Source: JAUIET01 sp045105115 (GTDB taxonomy: Bacteria > Pseudomonadota > Gammaproteobacteria > Pseudomonadales > JAUIET01). Taken from it: a stretch of DNA of 64,000 bases. Position numbers and translations under genes: made by a program. The DNA lies in the NCBI GenBank assembly GCA_045105115.1, contig JBGCDE010000207.1:30308-94307 (forward strand). Reading direction: 5' to 3'. Shown here piece after piece: positions 10,085 through 19,562 of this stretch. The notes under the pieces are model-generated. The model had not been told where the DNA came from and made no database searches. It saw only the letters and a list, made by a program, of their open reading frames with translations. Position 1 is the first letter of the stretch, and each line of letters begins with the position of its first letter.

Positions 10085-10603
10085 CTATTCAGGCACCGCC
10101 ATTGGCATCAGGGGCAATTCATGTTCTGGCATCCCGCCAAAGGCGACGGCGCAACGAGAGAAGGTATTAAACAACAGTAGGGCAAGCGACATGTGCGCCA
10201 GCTCAGCCGTGGTGAATTCCTTACGCAACTTGTTCTCGGTCGCGTCACTGATGCGTTCAGGCGACTTCAGATAGTATTCACAAAAAGTGAGTATTAGTTT
10301 TTCTCGCTCGCTCAGATCACTGGTCGCGAAGTGCTCATCGATCTTTTCAATTTTTTGTTCGGTCAATCCCGCTTGCGTTGCAATATCGTAGCGTACAGCT
10401 TTGCAGAAAACACAGCCAACCTCCCTGGCATTGCGCAACCGAATCATCTCAAGCTCTGCCGGGCTCAGAGGTCCCTCTTTCCAAACGGCGGCATTAAGCT
10501 TCAAATACGGCTCTACCACCTCTGGCACCAAACCCAGTGCCGAATCCCTGACAACGTTACCGGTTTTCTCTGTAGGGGAGCTCGTTATCCGAGATGCCGT
10601 CAT
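10085..10603 (-). CDS. AhpD/carboxymuconolactone decarboxylase-like protein with CxxC
   Basis: 172 residues, all-helical AhpD-like fold. The segment GCVFCKAVR provides the CxxC pair used by AhpD-type alkylhydroperoxidases, and the pattern around it (RLRNAREVGCVFC) is that of peroxidase-related enzymes of the carboxymuconolactone decarboxylase superfamily. A likely role is thiol-dependent peroxide or reactive-species removal; the substrate cannot be told. It overlaps the preceding gene by ATGA and is one base from selU, so it is translationally coupled in the cmd-cmd-selU-selD operon. Confidence 0.8.
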   Translation of the reverse strand: MTASRITSSPTEKTGNVVRDSALGLVPEVVEPYLKLNAAVWKEGPLSPAELEMIRLRNAREVGCVFCKAVRYDIATQAGLTEQKIEKIDEHFATSDLSEREKLILTFCEYYLKSPERISDATENKLRKEFTTAELAHMSLALLLFNTFSRCAVAFGGMPEHELPLMPMAVPE

Positions 10604-11088
10604 TGTGTTTGCTCCGCTTGATCAATGTCAGCAAAACCCCAGAGTTTGCAAAGACGGACCTCAGCATAAAATACACCCAGAGCCTGAACCAATGCGACCA
10701 GCCCCGGCTCTCCAAAATACTCCTTCACAGCGTCCGCTTGTGCATCAGTGATTGCATGCACGTCTATGGCATACACCTCTGCAAAAGCCAAACAGGCTTT
10801 TTCGCTGGAAGAAAACTGCGAATTGTTTGACCACAGCGACACTGCTTTTGCCAATTCCTGGCCAACAGCTGCATCCCCACTGTTCGTTGGTAGACTGTGC
10901 AATTGCGCCATTCGAATTCTGCAAAGTCGTAACACATCAGCCGGAAGTTGTGACAGCGCGCCAAAGCTCTGTCGAAAATCAGCGTACAGCGGGCTCAGCT
11001 CAGAATGCTGTGCCAGCCAATCGCTTAGACTACCAACGGGACGATCTTCATTCACGGTCGCATACTCGCAGATATAACCATGCAGCAT
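10600..11088 (-). CDS. AhpD/carboxymuconolactone decarboxylase-like protein lacking the CxxC pair
   Basis: 162 residues. Its helical pattern (DVLRLCRIRMAQLHSL, then KACLAFAEVYAID) matches the following gene, and the two look like diverged paralogues. The CxxC pair of AhpD-type peroxidases is absent: the equivalent region has a Leu/His segment. It may be a structural partner of the CxxC paralogue or an enzyme with different chemistry. It is the first gene of the operon leading into selU-selD, and its start lies only about 30-60 bases from the divergent cydA start. Confidence 0.65.
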   Translation of the reverse strand: MLHGYICEYATVNEDRPVGSLSDWLAQHSELSPLYADFRQSFGALSQLPADVLRLCRIRMAQLHSLPTNSGDAAVGQELAKAVSLWSNNSQFSSSEKACLAFAEVYAIDVHAITDAQADAVKEYFGEPGLVALVQALGVFYAEVRLCKLWGFADIDQAEQTQ

Positions 11089-11095
11089 TATAAGG

Positions 11096-11120
11096 ATTCC
11101 TAAACATCATTTGTAGGAAT
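11096..11120. promoter_or_regulatory. 7-bp inverted repeat between divergent cmd/selU/selD and cydAB
   Basis: ATTCCTA (11096-11102) and TAGGAAT (11114-11120) are perfect inverted arms separated by 11 bases. The right arm holds the AGGA ribosome-binding sequence of cydA. The arms fit either a dimeric-regulator operator or an RNA hairpin sequestering the cydA ribosome-binding site. I do not recognise the motif as a known Fnr, NsrR or ArcA site. Confidence 0.35.
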
Positions 11121-11124
11121 GATG

Positions 11125-12498
11125 ATGTCATGCCAATATCTTTACATGGCTGAACTCGACCCACTATTACTGTCCAGACTGCAGTTCGCGCTGAATATCA
11201 GCTTTCATATCTTGTTTCCAAGCCTATCGATCGGTCTTGGCTGGCTACTCTTTTACTTCCGTGTTCGCAACACCATCAGCGGCGATCAGGCGTGGGCATA
11301 CGCTTACCATTTCTGGGTGAAGGTATTTGCGCTGACGTTTGCGCTGGGCGTGGTCTCAGGCATTGTGATGAGCTTTCAGTTCGGCACTAACTGGCCAGGG
11401 TTTATGGAGCGAGCAGGCAATATTGCGGGCCCGCTATTGGGTTATGAAGTGCTGACGGCTTTTTTTCTGGAAGCCAGCTTCCTGGGCATCATGCTGTTTG
11501 GTAAAAACCGGGTGTCTAATCGTGTGCACCTGATCGCCAGTTTTTTTGTGGCATTTGGAACCACACTGTCAGCTTTCTGGATATTGGCGCTCAATTCATG
11601 GATGCAAACGCCGACAGGGTATCGAATCGAGAATGGCGAATTCTTTCCCGAAAGTTGGTTCGAGATAATTTTTAACCCAACGTTTCCATATATGTTTACG
11701 CACATGATGAATGCGTCGTTTCTAACGGCTGCTTTTTTTGTCTGTGGTATTAGCGCCCTGCGTATCCGCAATGGTTTGGATGGACCAGCCACGAGAAAGA
11801 TATTGCGCTCCGTGGTATGCATTGCCGCCGTACTGGCACCGCTGCAAATTCTGATTGGTGATTTTTATGGCTTGCACGTCAGCAAGAGCCAACCTGCAAA
11901 AGTGGCCGCGCTAGAGGCTGTTTGGGAGACCACGCGTGGTGCCAATCTGACTTTATTCGGATGGCCTGATGAAGATCTAAAAGAAACCCGCTATAGCGTG
12001 GAAATACCCAAGCTCGGCAGTTTAATACTAACCCATGATTTGAATGGGGAAGTGAGAGGCTTGAACGAATTTGAGAACGCGCACCCACCCGTAGCACCTG
12101 TATTTTTCGCATTTAGAGTAATGGTTGGAATTGGCGCATTGATGATTCTCACCGCCTGGCTGGGTGTTTGGCAAACCCGCAGCCGCGCCGAACCCAATGG
12201 CTTAGGCTTGCGACTCATGTCGTGGATGACGTTCTCCGGCTGGGTTGCCACCCTGGCGGGTTGGTACGTCACCGAGGTAGGTCGCCAGCCATTTATCATT
12301 TATGGCCAGTTGCGCGTAGCCGATATTGTTGCGGACCATGGGCAAGGCCCACTGCTGGGCTCCTTGCTGGCTTACGCAGTTGTGTACTGCGTACTGCTGA
12401 TTGCTTACATCAGTACCATTCGCTATATGGCCAGCAAACCAGCCGCATCACTGGCTATGCAAGCGCAATGGACCCGACCCGGAGAATCTCATGGCTGA
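11125..12498 (+). CDS. cydA: Cytochrome bd-type quinol oxidase subunit I (CioA-like)
   Basis: About 457 residues, membrane protein. The haem b595 ligand His is in NISFHILFP near the N-terminus. The conserved acidic haem-pocket motif FFLEASFLGI, the MNASF segment and the late VGRQPFIIYGQLR block are all present. The Q-loop is short, as in cyanide-insensitive (CioA) enzymes and unlike E. coli CydA. Subunit I oxidises quinol and carries the haems that reduce oxygen. AGGA at 11115-11118 is best spaced for the third of three consecutive ATGs (11125); ATG at 11146 would give the more usual family N-terminus. It overlaps cydB by 8 bases. Confidence 0.93.
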   Translation: MSCQYLYMAELDPLLLSRLQFALNISFHILFPSLSIGLGWLLFYFRVRNTISGDQAWAYAYHFWVKVFALTFALGVVSGIVMSFQFGTNWPGFMERAGNIAGPLLGYEVLTAFFLEASFLGIMLFGKNRVSNRVHLIASFFVAFGTTLSAFWILALNSWMQTPTGYRIENGEFFPESWFEIIFNPTFPYMFTHMMNASFLTAAFFVCGISALRIRNGLDGPATRKILRSVVCIAAVLAPLQILIGDFYGLHVSKSQPAKVAALEAVWETTRGANLTLFGWPDEDLKETRYSVEIPKLGSLILTHDLNGEVRGLNEFENAHPPVAPVFFAFRVMVGIGALMILTAWLGVWQTRSRAEPNGLGLRLMSWMTFSGWVATLAGWYVTEVGRQPFIIYGQLRVADIVADHGQGPLLGSLLAYAVVYCVLLIAYISTIRYMASKPAASLAMQAQWTRPGESHG

Positions 12499-13492
12499 GT
12501 TTTTACCCGTGTTTTACTTTTTTGTTATGGGTTTGGCGTTGTTGGTATACGTTGTACTGGACGGTTACGACTTGGGAATAGGTTTGCTATTTCCATGGGC
12601 GTCTGACGCTGAGAAAGATCTGATGATCGCGAGCATCGGGCCGTTCTGGGATGCAAATGAGACCTGGATAGTACTTGGTGTGGGTGTCTTGCTGATCGCA
12701 TTTCCTCACGCACATGGCGAAATTCTATCGAGTCTTTATATACCGGTAACCCTAATGTTACTTGGTTTAGTGTTGCGCGGCGTTGCGTTTGAATTTCGCG
12801 TCAAGGCCGGCGAACGTTATAAATCGCGATGGAATAAGTGTTTTTTTACAGGTTCGTTGATCGCAAGTCTGTCACAGGGTTGGATGCTAGGGGCTTATAT
12901 TACCGCACTCGAACCCAATACCATCAGTAGGTTATTTTCCTTTTGCATAGCTCTGGCGTTACCCGCCCTATACGTTTTATTGGGTTGCGCATGGCTGTTG
13001 ATAAAAACCGAAGGTGATCTTTATCGAAAAGCCATCAACTGGGCACAGATAATGCTCGCACCCATGACAATGGGGTTGATACTCGTCTCTGTCGCAACAC
13101 CATTGGTGTCAGAATCCATCGCAGAGAAATGGTTTACGGTACAGAGCTTTATTGGTCTTCTGCCTATTCCACTGAGCTGCGGTATTGCCTTAGTAACCAT
13201 TGCCGCTATGCTCCGACATCCAGACTGGTTATTTGGTGGTCGTGAATGGTTTGTTTTCGCGGCCTTGCTCGTCATCTGCTTAATGGCAGGCATAGGTCTT
13301 GCGTACAGTCTTTACCCCTACATTATTATTGATCGTTTAACGCTATGGGAAGCGGCTGCCGCTACAGAGTCGCTGCAGTTCATAGCGTACGGTGTGGTAT
13401 TGAGTGTGCCAGCGATCGCGGCTTACACAGCATTTACTTATTGGGTATTCAGAGGAAAGAGCTCAACGTTGAGCTATGGAGAAGTAGACTAA
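12491..13492 (+). CDS. cydB: Cytochrome bd-type quinol oxidase subunit II
   Basis: 333 residues with eight or nine hydrophobic helices. The N-terminal pattern (LDGYDLGIGLLFPW, then GPFWDANETW) is diagnostic of CydB/CioB. The start at ATG 12491 is taken because it gives this N-terminus and overlaps the cydA stop; the frame is open further upstream but that part is unrelated. The gene ends three bases from the convergent putA, so there is no room for a cydX-type small subunit, in keeping with a CioAB-type pair. No terminator is visible between the two convergent genes. Confidence 0.93.
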   Translation: MAEFLPVFYFFVMGLALLVYVVLDGYDLGIGLLFPWASDAEKDLMIASIGPFWDANETWIVLGVGVLLIAFPHAHGEILSSLYIPVTLMLLGLVLRGVAFEFRVKAGERYKSRWNKCFFTGSLIASLSQGWMLGAYITALEPNTISRLFSFCIALALPALYVLLGCAWLLIKTEGDLYRKAINWAQIMLAPMTMGLILVSVATPLVSESIAEKWFTVQSFIGLLPIPLSCGIALVTIAAMLRHPDWLFGGREWFVFAALLVICLMAGIGLAYSLYPYIIIDRLTLWEAAAATESLQFIAYGVVLSVPAIAAYTAFTYWVFRGKSSTLSYGEVD

Positions 13493-13494
13493 AT

Positions 13495-16400
13495 TCAATC
13501 ACTATCTTCACCTAAGGCAAGCAATGAGGCATTGCCACCCGATGCCGTAGTGTCTGTTGATACATGCTTTTCCAACACAAGACGTCTAAGCAAGGGCTCA
13601 CCTAAGGGTTCATTAATCAACGCAAGCAAAGCGCCATCGCGACGTCTTAACTGCCTTTCCAGATCTGACAATTGCTCGCCTGTTACATTGCTCAGCAAGC
13701 CGTTCATTGCTGGCAATGCAACAAAGCCAGCAAGATCTGCTGCGTTATTAAGTTCACACACGACGTAACATTTGTCACTGATTGACTGCAGAGCCAAATC
13801 TGCAGGTCGTGGTTGGGCGCCAGCAGAAACACTGGCTAGAACAACATTTCCCAATACCAACGCCATACAAACCGACGGCAACAGCTCATCGCCCGTGCCT
13901 GCGCTCAAAGCGCACAGCAACCCTCTGGGTATATGAGACAGCAGGTTTTGCTCACCCGTAGGCCCCTTCATTTCAAGCGGCTCGTCCAATTCAAGCAAGG
14001 CGTACTGAACCAAAGCACTCAAGCGAGACCACTCGGCGTCACTGACGTCACAGTCTCGCAACGCCTGCTGCACGATGTCCCATCGTGCGGCCATTGGTTT
14101 AGCAGCCCACAAGCTTTGCCGCTTAAGCAGGTCGTTTTTCTGAATCTGTAGCTCTTTGCTGACGTGTGTTGTCCCTGCAGTATGGCTGAAAACCTGTGGC
14201 AAGCTAGAGTTCAACAGTACGGCAGAATCCGTACTCTTATGTCTGAGCAAGCGATACAAATAGGAAGGTCCTCCGGCCTTGGGACCGGTACCGGATAAAC
14301 CGTGTCCACCGAACGGTTGCACACCAACCACAGCACCTATGGTATTGCGATTTACATACACGTTACCGGCGTCAACCCGGCGTGCGGCTTTATCGCAATT
14401 TGCATCAATGCGCGAATGAACACCGAAAGTTAAGCCAAAACCTGTGCTATTCACCGCTTCAAGCACTTTGTCGAACTCATTGCTGCGGTATCGCACAACA
14501 TGCACGACCGGCCCAAACACCTCTCCACGCAACAAATCGATAGAGTCTATTTCATAAAGGCGCGGAGCAAAAAAACTACCTTGCGAGCACTGCTCACCCA
14601 GCTCACACTCATACACAAGCCGCGCCTTGCCACCAGCGCACAAGCCATCCATGTAATCAACGTGGCTGTGCAATGCGTGCAGTGCTCGCTGGTCAATCAC
14701 AGGACCTACATCAGTGGTTAAGTCACTCGGGTCGCCAATACCCAGTTGCTGCATCGCGCCGGCAATCATATCGATGGTTTTACCGGCCGCATCGTCTTGA
14801 ACATACAAAACCCTGAGCGCGGAGCAACGCTGCCCAGCACTTTGAAAACCGGAACTGATCACATCGTCAACAAGCTGTTCAGTGAGTGCTGTTGAGTCCG
14901 CAATCATACAATTTTGGCCACCGGTCTCTGCAACCAAGGCCACACGTGGGCCCGGTCGATCAGCGAGCCGTCGTGCAATCAACTGGGCCGTTGCGGTAGA
15001 GCCTGTGAACATAACAGCATTTATACGTGCATCAGGAACAAGATGATCACCGGCCACAACACCTCGTGCACAGACCACTTGCAATACGTGTTCGGGAAGA
15101 CCGCATTCGCTTAGTAACCTAGCTGCGCTCAGTGCAACAAGACTTGTCTGTTCAGCGGGCTTGGCAATAACACAATTGCCGGTGGCCAGGGCAGCGGTGA
15201 CCTGACCAAGAAATATGGCGAGCGGAAAATTCCACGGACTGATACACAACACAGTACCCAAGGCTTCAAGTTGTGGATGCCGTGTTTCCAGCCCTTTTGC
15301 TTGCGCCGCGTAATAACGACAGAAATCAATGGCCTCGCGTACTTCACCAACACCGTCGTTTATCGTTTTACCGGCTTCTTTGACGCATAGGGCAATGAAC
15401 TTATGTTCTTGCGCCTGCAAAGCATCAGCAAAGCGGCACAAAATCTTCGCTCTGTCTTCTGCACTTGTTGCCGACCAGTCAGAGCGTGCGCTTTCACTTC
15501 GCACCAACGCGTGTTCGCAGTCTTCTTGTTCGGCCAGTGCAATATAGCCGAGACATTCGCTTGTCTTCGCAGGGTTATGAACGGCGTGTTCCCGACTGAC
15601 TGACAGGTGTTTCCCAGCGCCTTCAACCGCCGCCGCAGTCCAGCTTTCTATCGCATCATGTAACTCCAGATGCTGAGATTCATCGCTAAGATCAATACCC
15701 GCTGAATTCCGGCGTTCTGCGCCATAAATATCGGCGGGCAACACGATGCCCGGATTATGTGCTTGCGACCACGCAGTTGCTTTGGCCACTGGGTCCGCCA
15801 CCAGCGTTTCCAGCGGCACTGAGTCGTCAACAATCTTGTTGACAAAAGAAGTGTTCGCACCGTTTTCCAATAAGCGCCTTACTAAATACGCTAATAGATC
15901 CTCGTGCTCGCCAACCGGCGCATAAATACGACAGGGAATTTTGATGTCTGCCATCAAGCTGTCGTACAGCTCGTCGCCCATGCCGTGCAATCGCTGAAAT
16001 TCATAAGCTTCGTGGTCGCCCGCAATTTCCAATATCGCCGATACGCTGTTTGCGTTGTGTGTTGCAAATTGTGGATAGACCACATCGCGGTTTTCAAGCA
16101 ATACCCGTGCGCAAGCACGATACGAAATGTCCGTCGTTGCCTTGCGCGTGAAGACTGGATAACCACTCAGACCTTCCAGTTGCGCATGCTTTATTTCAGC
16201 GTCCCAATAGGCACCTTTCACCAGGCGCACCATCAACTGTCGCTTTTCCTGTCTTGCTAACGCAACCAACCATTGAACAAGGTCCAAAGCCCGCTTCTGA
16301 TAGGCTTGCACGACTACGCCGAAACCGCCCCAATCACCCAGCTCCGGGTCGGTATACATTCTCTCAATCAAATCCAGAGACAACTCCAGACGATCGGCTT

Positions 16401-17262
16401 CTTCGGCGTCGATGGACACACCAATATCGTAGCTTTTCGCAAGCAATACCAATTGTTTTAGTCTTGGAAAAAGCTCGGCATACACACGCTCACGATTTGC
16501 GTAATCGTATCGTGGGTGTAGCGCTGACAGCTTAATGGAAATTCCAGGGCCATCTAAATGATCGCGATTTTCTGACAGTCGACCAATTTCATTAATCGCA
16601 TCTTCATACGACTGCAAATACTCATCCGCCGCTGCCTGCGTGCGACTGGCCTCACCCAGCATGTCGTAACTGTAGCGATAACCACGTTGCTCTTGCGGAG
16701 CCGCATTTGCGCACGCTTCAGCGATGGTTTGGCCAAGCACAAACTGCGTGCCCATAATTCGCATTGCCTGGCGCATTGCAACGCGAATGACCGGCTCGCC
16801 CAAGCGACCAACCACTTTACCCAAACCCAAAAGACTGCGATTGCTTTCGCTTCGATTAAAGCCAACAACTTTGCCGGTTAAGAGTAAGCCCCATGCAGAA
16901 GCATGGACGAAGAACGAATCCTGAGACTCCAGATTAGCCGCCCAGTCGCCTTTTAGAATTTTGTCCTGGATAAGTTTGTCGGCGGTGTCGTTATCTGGCA
17001 CTCTCAAAAGAGCCTCGGCCAAACACATGAGAACAATGCCTTCTTCGGAACTAAGATCGTATTCGTTTAGTAGAGCCTGAACACCTGACTCACCCGAGGC
17101 AATCTCGCGCACTTGCCTGGACAAGCTGAGTGCGCGGCTTTGAATACGTTCTATGGCCTCGGCATCGCTTTGGGCAAGCGGCATAAGCCGCTTCAGCACC
17201 TCTTCTTCAGAGCTGCGGTGGTACCGCTTTATCGCGCCTCTGAGTTCACCAAGCTCCTGCAT
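13495..17262 (-). CDS. putA: Bifunctional proline dehydrogenase / L-glutamate-gamma-semialdehyde dehydrogenase PutA
   Basis: About 1255 residues. The FAD-dependent proline dehydrogenase barrel covers roughly residues 190-460 (YSYDMLGEASRT, SIKLSALHPRY, RLVKGAYWD). The aldehyde dehydrogenase domain spans about 560-1010, with VAETGGQNC (general base Glu) and SAGQRCSALR (catalytic Cys). A C-terminal ALDH-superfamily-like extension follows. An N-terminal ribbon-helix-helix DNA-binding domain is missing, so it cannot repress itself as E. coli PutA does. It oxidises proline to glutamate at the membrane. I choose ATG 17262, preceded by GGTGA; a TTG at 17277 would add five residues. It lies just downstream of the PQQ-dehydrogenase gene and probably shares its transcript. 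Confidence 0.96.
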   Translation of the reverse strand: MQELGELRGAIKRYHRSSEEEVLKRLMPLAQSDAEAIERIQSRALSLSRQVREIASGESGVQALLNEYDLSSEEGIVLMCLAEALLRVPDNDTADKLIQDKILKGDWAANLESQDSFFVHASAWGLLLTGKVVGFNRSESNRSLLGLGKVVGRLGEPVIRVAMRQAMRIMGTQFVLGQTIAEACANAAPQEQRGYRYSYDMLGEASRTQAAADEYLQSYEDAINEIGRLSENRDHLDGPGISIKLSALHPRYDYANRERVYAELFPRLKQLVLLAKSYDIGVSIDAEEADRLELSLDLIERMYTDPELGDWGGFGVVVQAYQKRALDLVQWLVALARQEKRQLMVRLVKGAYWDAEIKHAQLEGLSGYPVFTRKATTDISYRACARVLLENRDVVYPQFATHNANSVSAILEIAGDHEAYEFQRLHGMGDELYDSLMADIKIPCRIYAPVGEHEDLLAYLVRRLLENGANTSFVNKIVDDSVPLETLVADPVAKATAWSQAHNPGIVLPADIYGAERRNSAGIDLSDESQHLELHDAIESWTAAAVEGAGKHLSVSREHAVHNPAKTSECLGYIALAEQEDCEHALVRSESARSDWSATSAEDRAKILCRFADALQAQEHKFIALCVKEAGKTINDGVGEVREAIDFCRYYAAQAKGLETRHPQLEALGTVLCISPWNFPLAIFLGQVTAALATGNCVIAKPAEQTSLVALSAARLLSECGLPEHVLQVVCARGVVAGDHLVPDARINAVMFTGSTATAQLIARRLADRPGPRVALVAETGGQNCMIADSTALTEQLVDDVISSGFQSAGQRCSALRVLYVQDDAAGKTIDMIAGAMQQLGIGDPSDLTTDVGPVIDQRALHALHSHVDYMDGLCAGGKARLVYECELGEQCSQGSFFAPRLYEIDSIDLLRGEVFGPVVHVVRYRSNEFDKVLEAVNSTGFGLTFGVHSRIDANCDKAARRVDAGNVYVNRNTIGAVVGVQPFGGHGLSGTGPKAGGPSYLYRLLRHKSTDSAVLLNSSLPQVFSHTAGTTHVSKELQIQKNDLLKRQSLWAAKPMAARWDIVQQALRDCDVSDAEWSRLSALVQYALLELDEPLEMKGPTGEQNLLSHIPRGLLCALSAGTGDELLPSVCMALVLGNVVLASVSAGAQPRPADLALQSISDKCYVVCELNNAADLAGFVALPAMNGLLSNVTGEQLSDLERQLRRRDGALLALINEPLGEPLLRRLVLEKHVSTDTTASGGNASLLALGEDSD

Positions 17263-17286
17263 ACTTTCACCCGACAATCACTGTAA

Positions 17287-19473
17287 TCAATGCCCGGAGT
17301 CAACAGACACTGCAGCTGCTTCCAGCAAACGTTTGCCTCGCCATGATTGCTGTATCACATACTGACGAATACGCTCAGCTTCCTCAGCGTCAATAACATC
17401 TCCAAGTTGCGGCATACCGCGCTCTTTAAGAATGCCGTCGATCACCACGGACTGCCAGGCATTTGCGTCCTGCAAAAACGCGGAACCGCGAAGGTCAGGA
17501 ATAAGCAAACCTGATACCGCGTTCAAGCCATGGCAACCCATGCAGAGATCTTGATAGCCGCGGAAACCTTTCTGCAAATCAGCCTCATTGGCCGTCAGCT
17601 TCGGAGGATTAAAGTTAACCACCCGCTGCCAGTCGACTGGCGGTAATTCCTGCTTGGCGCCCAGCTTGAACGTTAGCACCCGGCTCACATTTGGCAAACT
17701 GCCGTCTTGTACATACTCACCAAACACAAGCGCAAACGCACCACCCCAGCCAGCATTTACAGTGACATATTGCTCACCATCAATTGTGTACGTCATCGGC
17801 GGGGCAACCACACCAGTTTGTGCCGGGAAGTCCCATAATTTCTCACCATCACTGTCTCGATAAGCAACTACATTGCCATCTGCGGTGCCCTGAAAGACCA
17901 ATCCGCCGGCCGTACTTAATATGCCACCGTTCCATGGCCCTTTGTGTTCTACGCGCCACGCTTCTTTTTGTGTAACAGGATCCCAGGCCAATAAACGCCC
18001 TTGAATCAAAGCACCCATGGCTTTGCGTTCAGCGTCGGCATCAGGCAGGCTGCCAACAATGCCATCGGTACCCAGGTTAGCTACACCGGGGCGATACTTA
18101 TAGTTTTCATCATTTCCGTACATGGCTGGAAAATCCAATACCGGTATATAAACCAGACCCGTTTGCTGGCTGAATGACATAGGGTGCCAGTTATGGCCGC
18201 CTAGATAAGACGGGAAGATTAATGCAGGTGTTTCGGTGTAACGTGCACCGGGTAGCTCTACGGGTCGGCCTGTTTCCATGTCTACATGGCTCGCCCAAGT
18301 GAGGTTGATGAAATTATTGGCCGACAGAAGCTCGCCAGTCTCTCGATCGATCACGTAGAAGAAACCATTCTTCGGTGCTTGCATTAACACCTTGCGGTTT
18401 TTGCCGTCTAACTCTAACTCAGCCAGAATAATGTGCTGGGTTGCGGTGTAATCCCAGGTTTCACCCGGCGTGGTTTGATAATGCCAAACGTAGTCACCGG
18501 TATCGGGCTTGAGTGCAACGATTGATGAAAGGAACAGGTTATCGCCACCACCAGGTGATCGAATCGTTTGATTCCAGGGCGTGCCATTACCTACGCCTAT
18601 ATAGAGCATGTCCAATTCGGCGTCATAGGCCATGGAATCCCACACGGTGCCACCACCACCGGCCGTCCACCATTCGCCTTTCCAGGTCTCAGCGGCCATT
18701 TTCATGGTGTCGTTTTCGAAGCCCTCTTCAGGGTTTCCAGGCACCGTGTAAAAACGCCATGCCATTGAGCCGTCATCAACGTTATATGCAGAAATGAACC
18801 CGCGAACACCAAATTCGGCGCCGCCATTACCGATTAATACTTTGCCTTTGATGACACGCGGTGCACCGGTGATGGTGTAAGGCAGGCTGGCATCAACCGT
18901 GGCAACATCCCAGAGTACCTTGCCATCTTTGGCATCCAGAGCAATGAGGCGCCCATCAAATGACCCAAGGAATACCTTACCCTGCCAAACAGCAACCCCT
19001 CTATTGACCGCGTCACAGCAGCCATGGCGTATTTTTTCGCGGGCAACTTGAGGATCATAGGTCCATAGCAAGGAACCATCACGGGCATCCAGTGCATGAA
19101 CAATACTCCAGGCAGACGTTGTGTACATCACACCGTCTACCACAATTGGGGTGGCTTCAACGCCGCGCTTGGTGCCCAGATCAAATGACCAGGCCAAGCC
19201 CATATCAGCTACGTTTTCTGTGCTGATTTTATCCAGCGGGGAATAACGCTGCTCTTTATAAGTACGCCCATGAGCCATCCAACTACCAGGCTCTGCGTTG
19301 GCATTCAATAAACGAGACCCATCAACCGCAGCGGGCTGCTTTTTTTCCTGAATTGTCGGTGCAGCCGCCACATCACTGGCAGGTGCTTCCGTCTTGCCGC
19401 AGGCGACAGCTCCAATTAGAAAAATCGACAGAATAACGGCGCCAGAAGTGCGCGCTGAACATTGCTTCAACAT
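17287..19473 (-). CDS. PQQ-dependent alcohol dehydrogenase with cytochrome c domain (quinohemoprotein), lipoprotein
   Basis: About 728 residues. The N-terminus is a lipoprotein signal (ILSIFLIGAVAC), so the protein should be anchored in the periplasm. An eight-bladed propeller follows, with the vicinal-disulfide pair in RHGCCDAVNRG and the catalytic Asp in GETWDYTATQ. The residue two after that Asp is Thr, not the Asp found in lanthanide-dependent enzymes, so calcium is the likely metal. A cytochrome c domain near the C-terminus has CMGCHG and a candidate Met ligand in ERGMPQLGD. It is thus a type II quinohemoprotein alcohol dehydrogenase passing electrons through haem c. No pqq genes are in the window. 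ATG 19473 is chosen for its signal peptide; a GTG at 19485 is the alternative. Confidence 0.92.
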   Translation of the reverse strand: MLKQCSARTSGAVILSIFLIGAVACGKTEAPASDVAAAPTIQEKKQPAAVDGSRLLNANAEPGSWMAHGRTYKEQRYSPLDKISTENVADMGLAWSFDLGTKRGVEATPIVVDGVMYTTSAWSIVHALDARDGSLLWTYDPQVAREKIRHGCCDAVNRGVAVWQGKVFLGSFDGRLIALDAKDGKVLWDVATVDASLPYTITGAPRVIKGKVLIGNGGAEFGVRGFISAYNVDDGSMAWRFYTVPGNPEEGFENDTMKMAAETWKGEWWTAGGGGTVWDSMAYDAELDMLYIGVGNGTPWNQTIRSPGGGDNLFLSSIVALKPDTGDYVWHYQTTPGETWDYTATQHIILAELELDGKNRKVLMQAPKNGFFYVIDRETGELLSANNFINLTWASHVDMETGRPVELPGARYTETPALIFPSYLGGHNWHPMSFSQQTGLVYIPVLDFPAMYGNDENYKYRPGVANLGTDGIVGSLPDADAERKAMGALIQGRLLAWDPVTQKEAWRVEHKGPWNGGILSTAGGLVFQGTADGNVVAYRDSDGEKLWDFPAQTGVVAPPMTYTIDGEQYVTVNAGWGGAFALVFGEYVQDGSLPNVSRVLTFKLGAKQELPPVDWQRVVNFNPPKLTANEADLQKGFRGYQDLCMGCHGLNAVSGLLIPDLRGSAFLQDANAWQSVVIDGILKERGMPQLGDVIDAEEAERIRQYVIQQSWRGKRLLEAAAVSVDSGH

Positions 19474-19562
19474 GGCTAGGTTCACCTCTTATATGTTTGC
19501 CGCAAGGCTATCACGTTTTCTGGTAAAATCCGCTGCTTTCTTGGATTCCGGAACGCTGAACC

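Noticed and set aside
13493..13494. A cydX-type small subunit after cydB
   Set aside because: cydB and the convergent putA are separated by only two bases.
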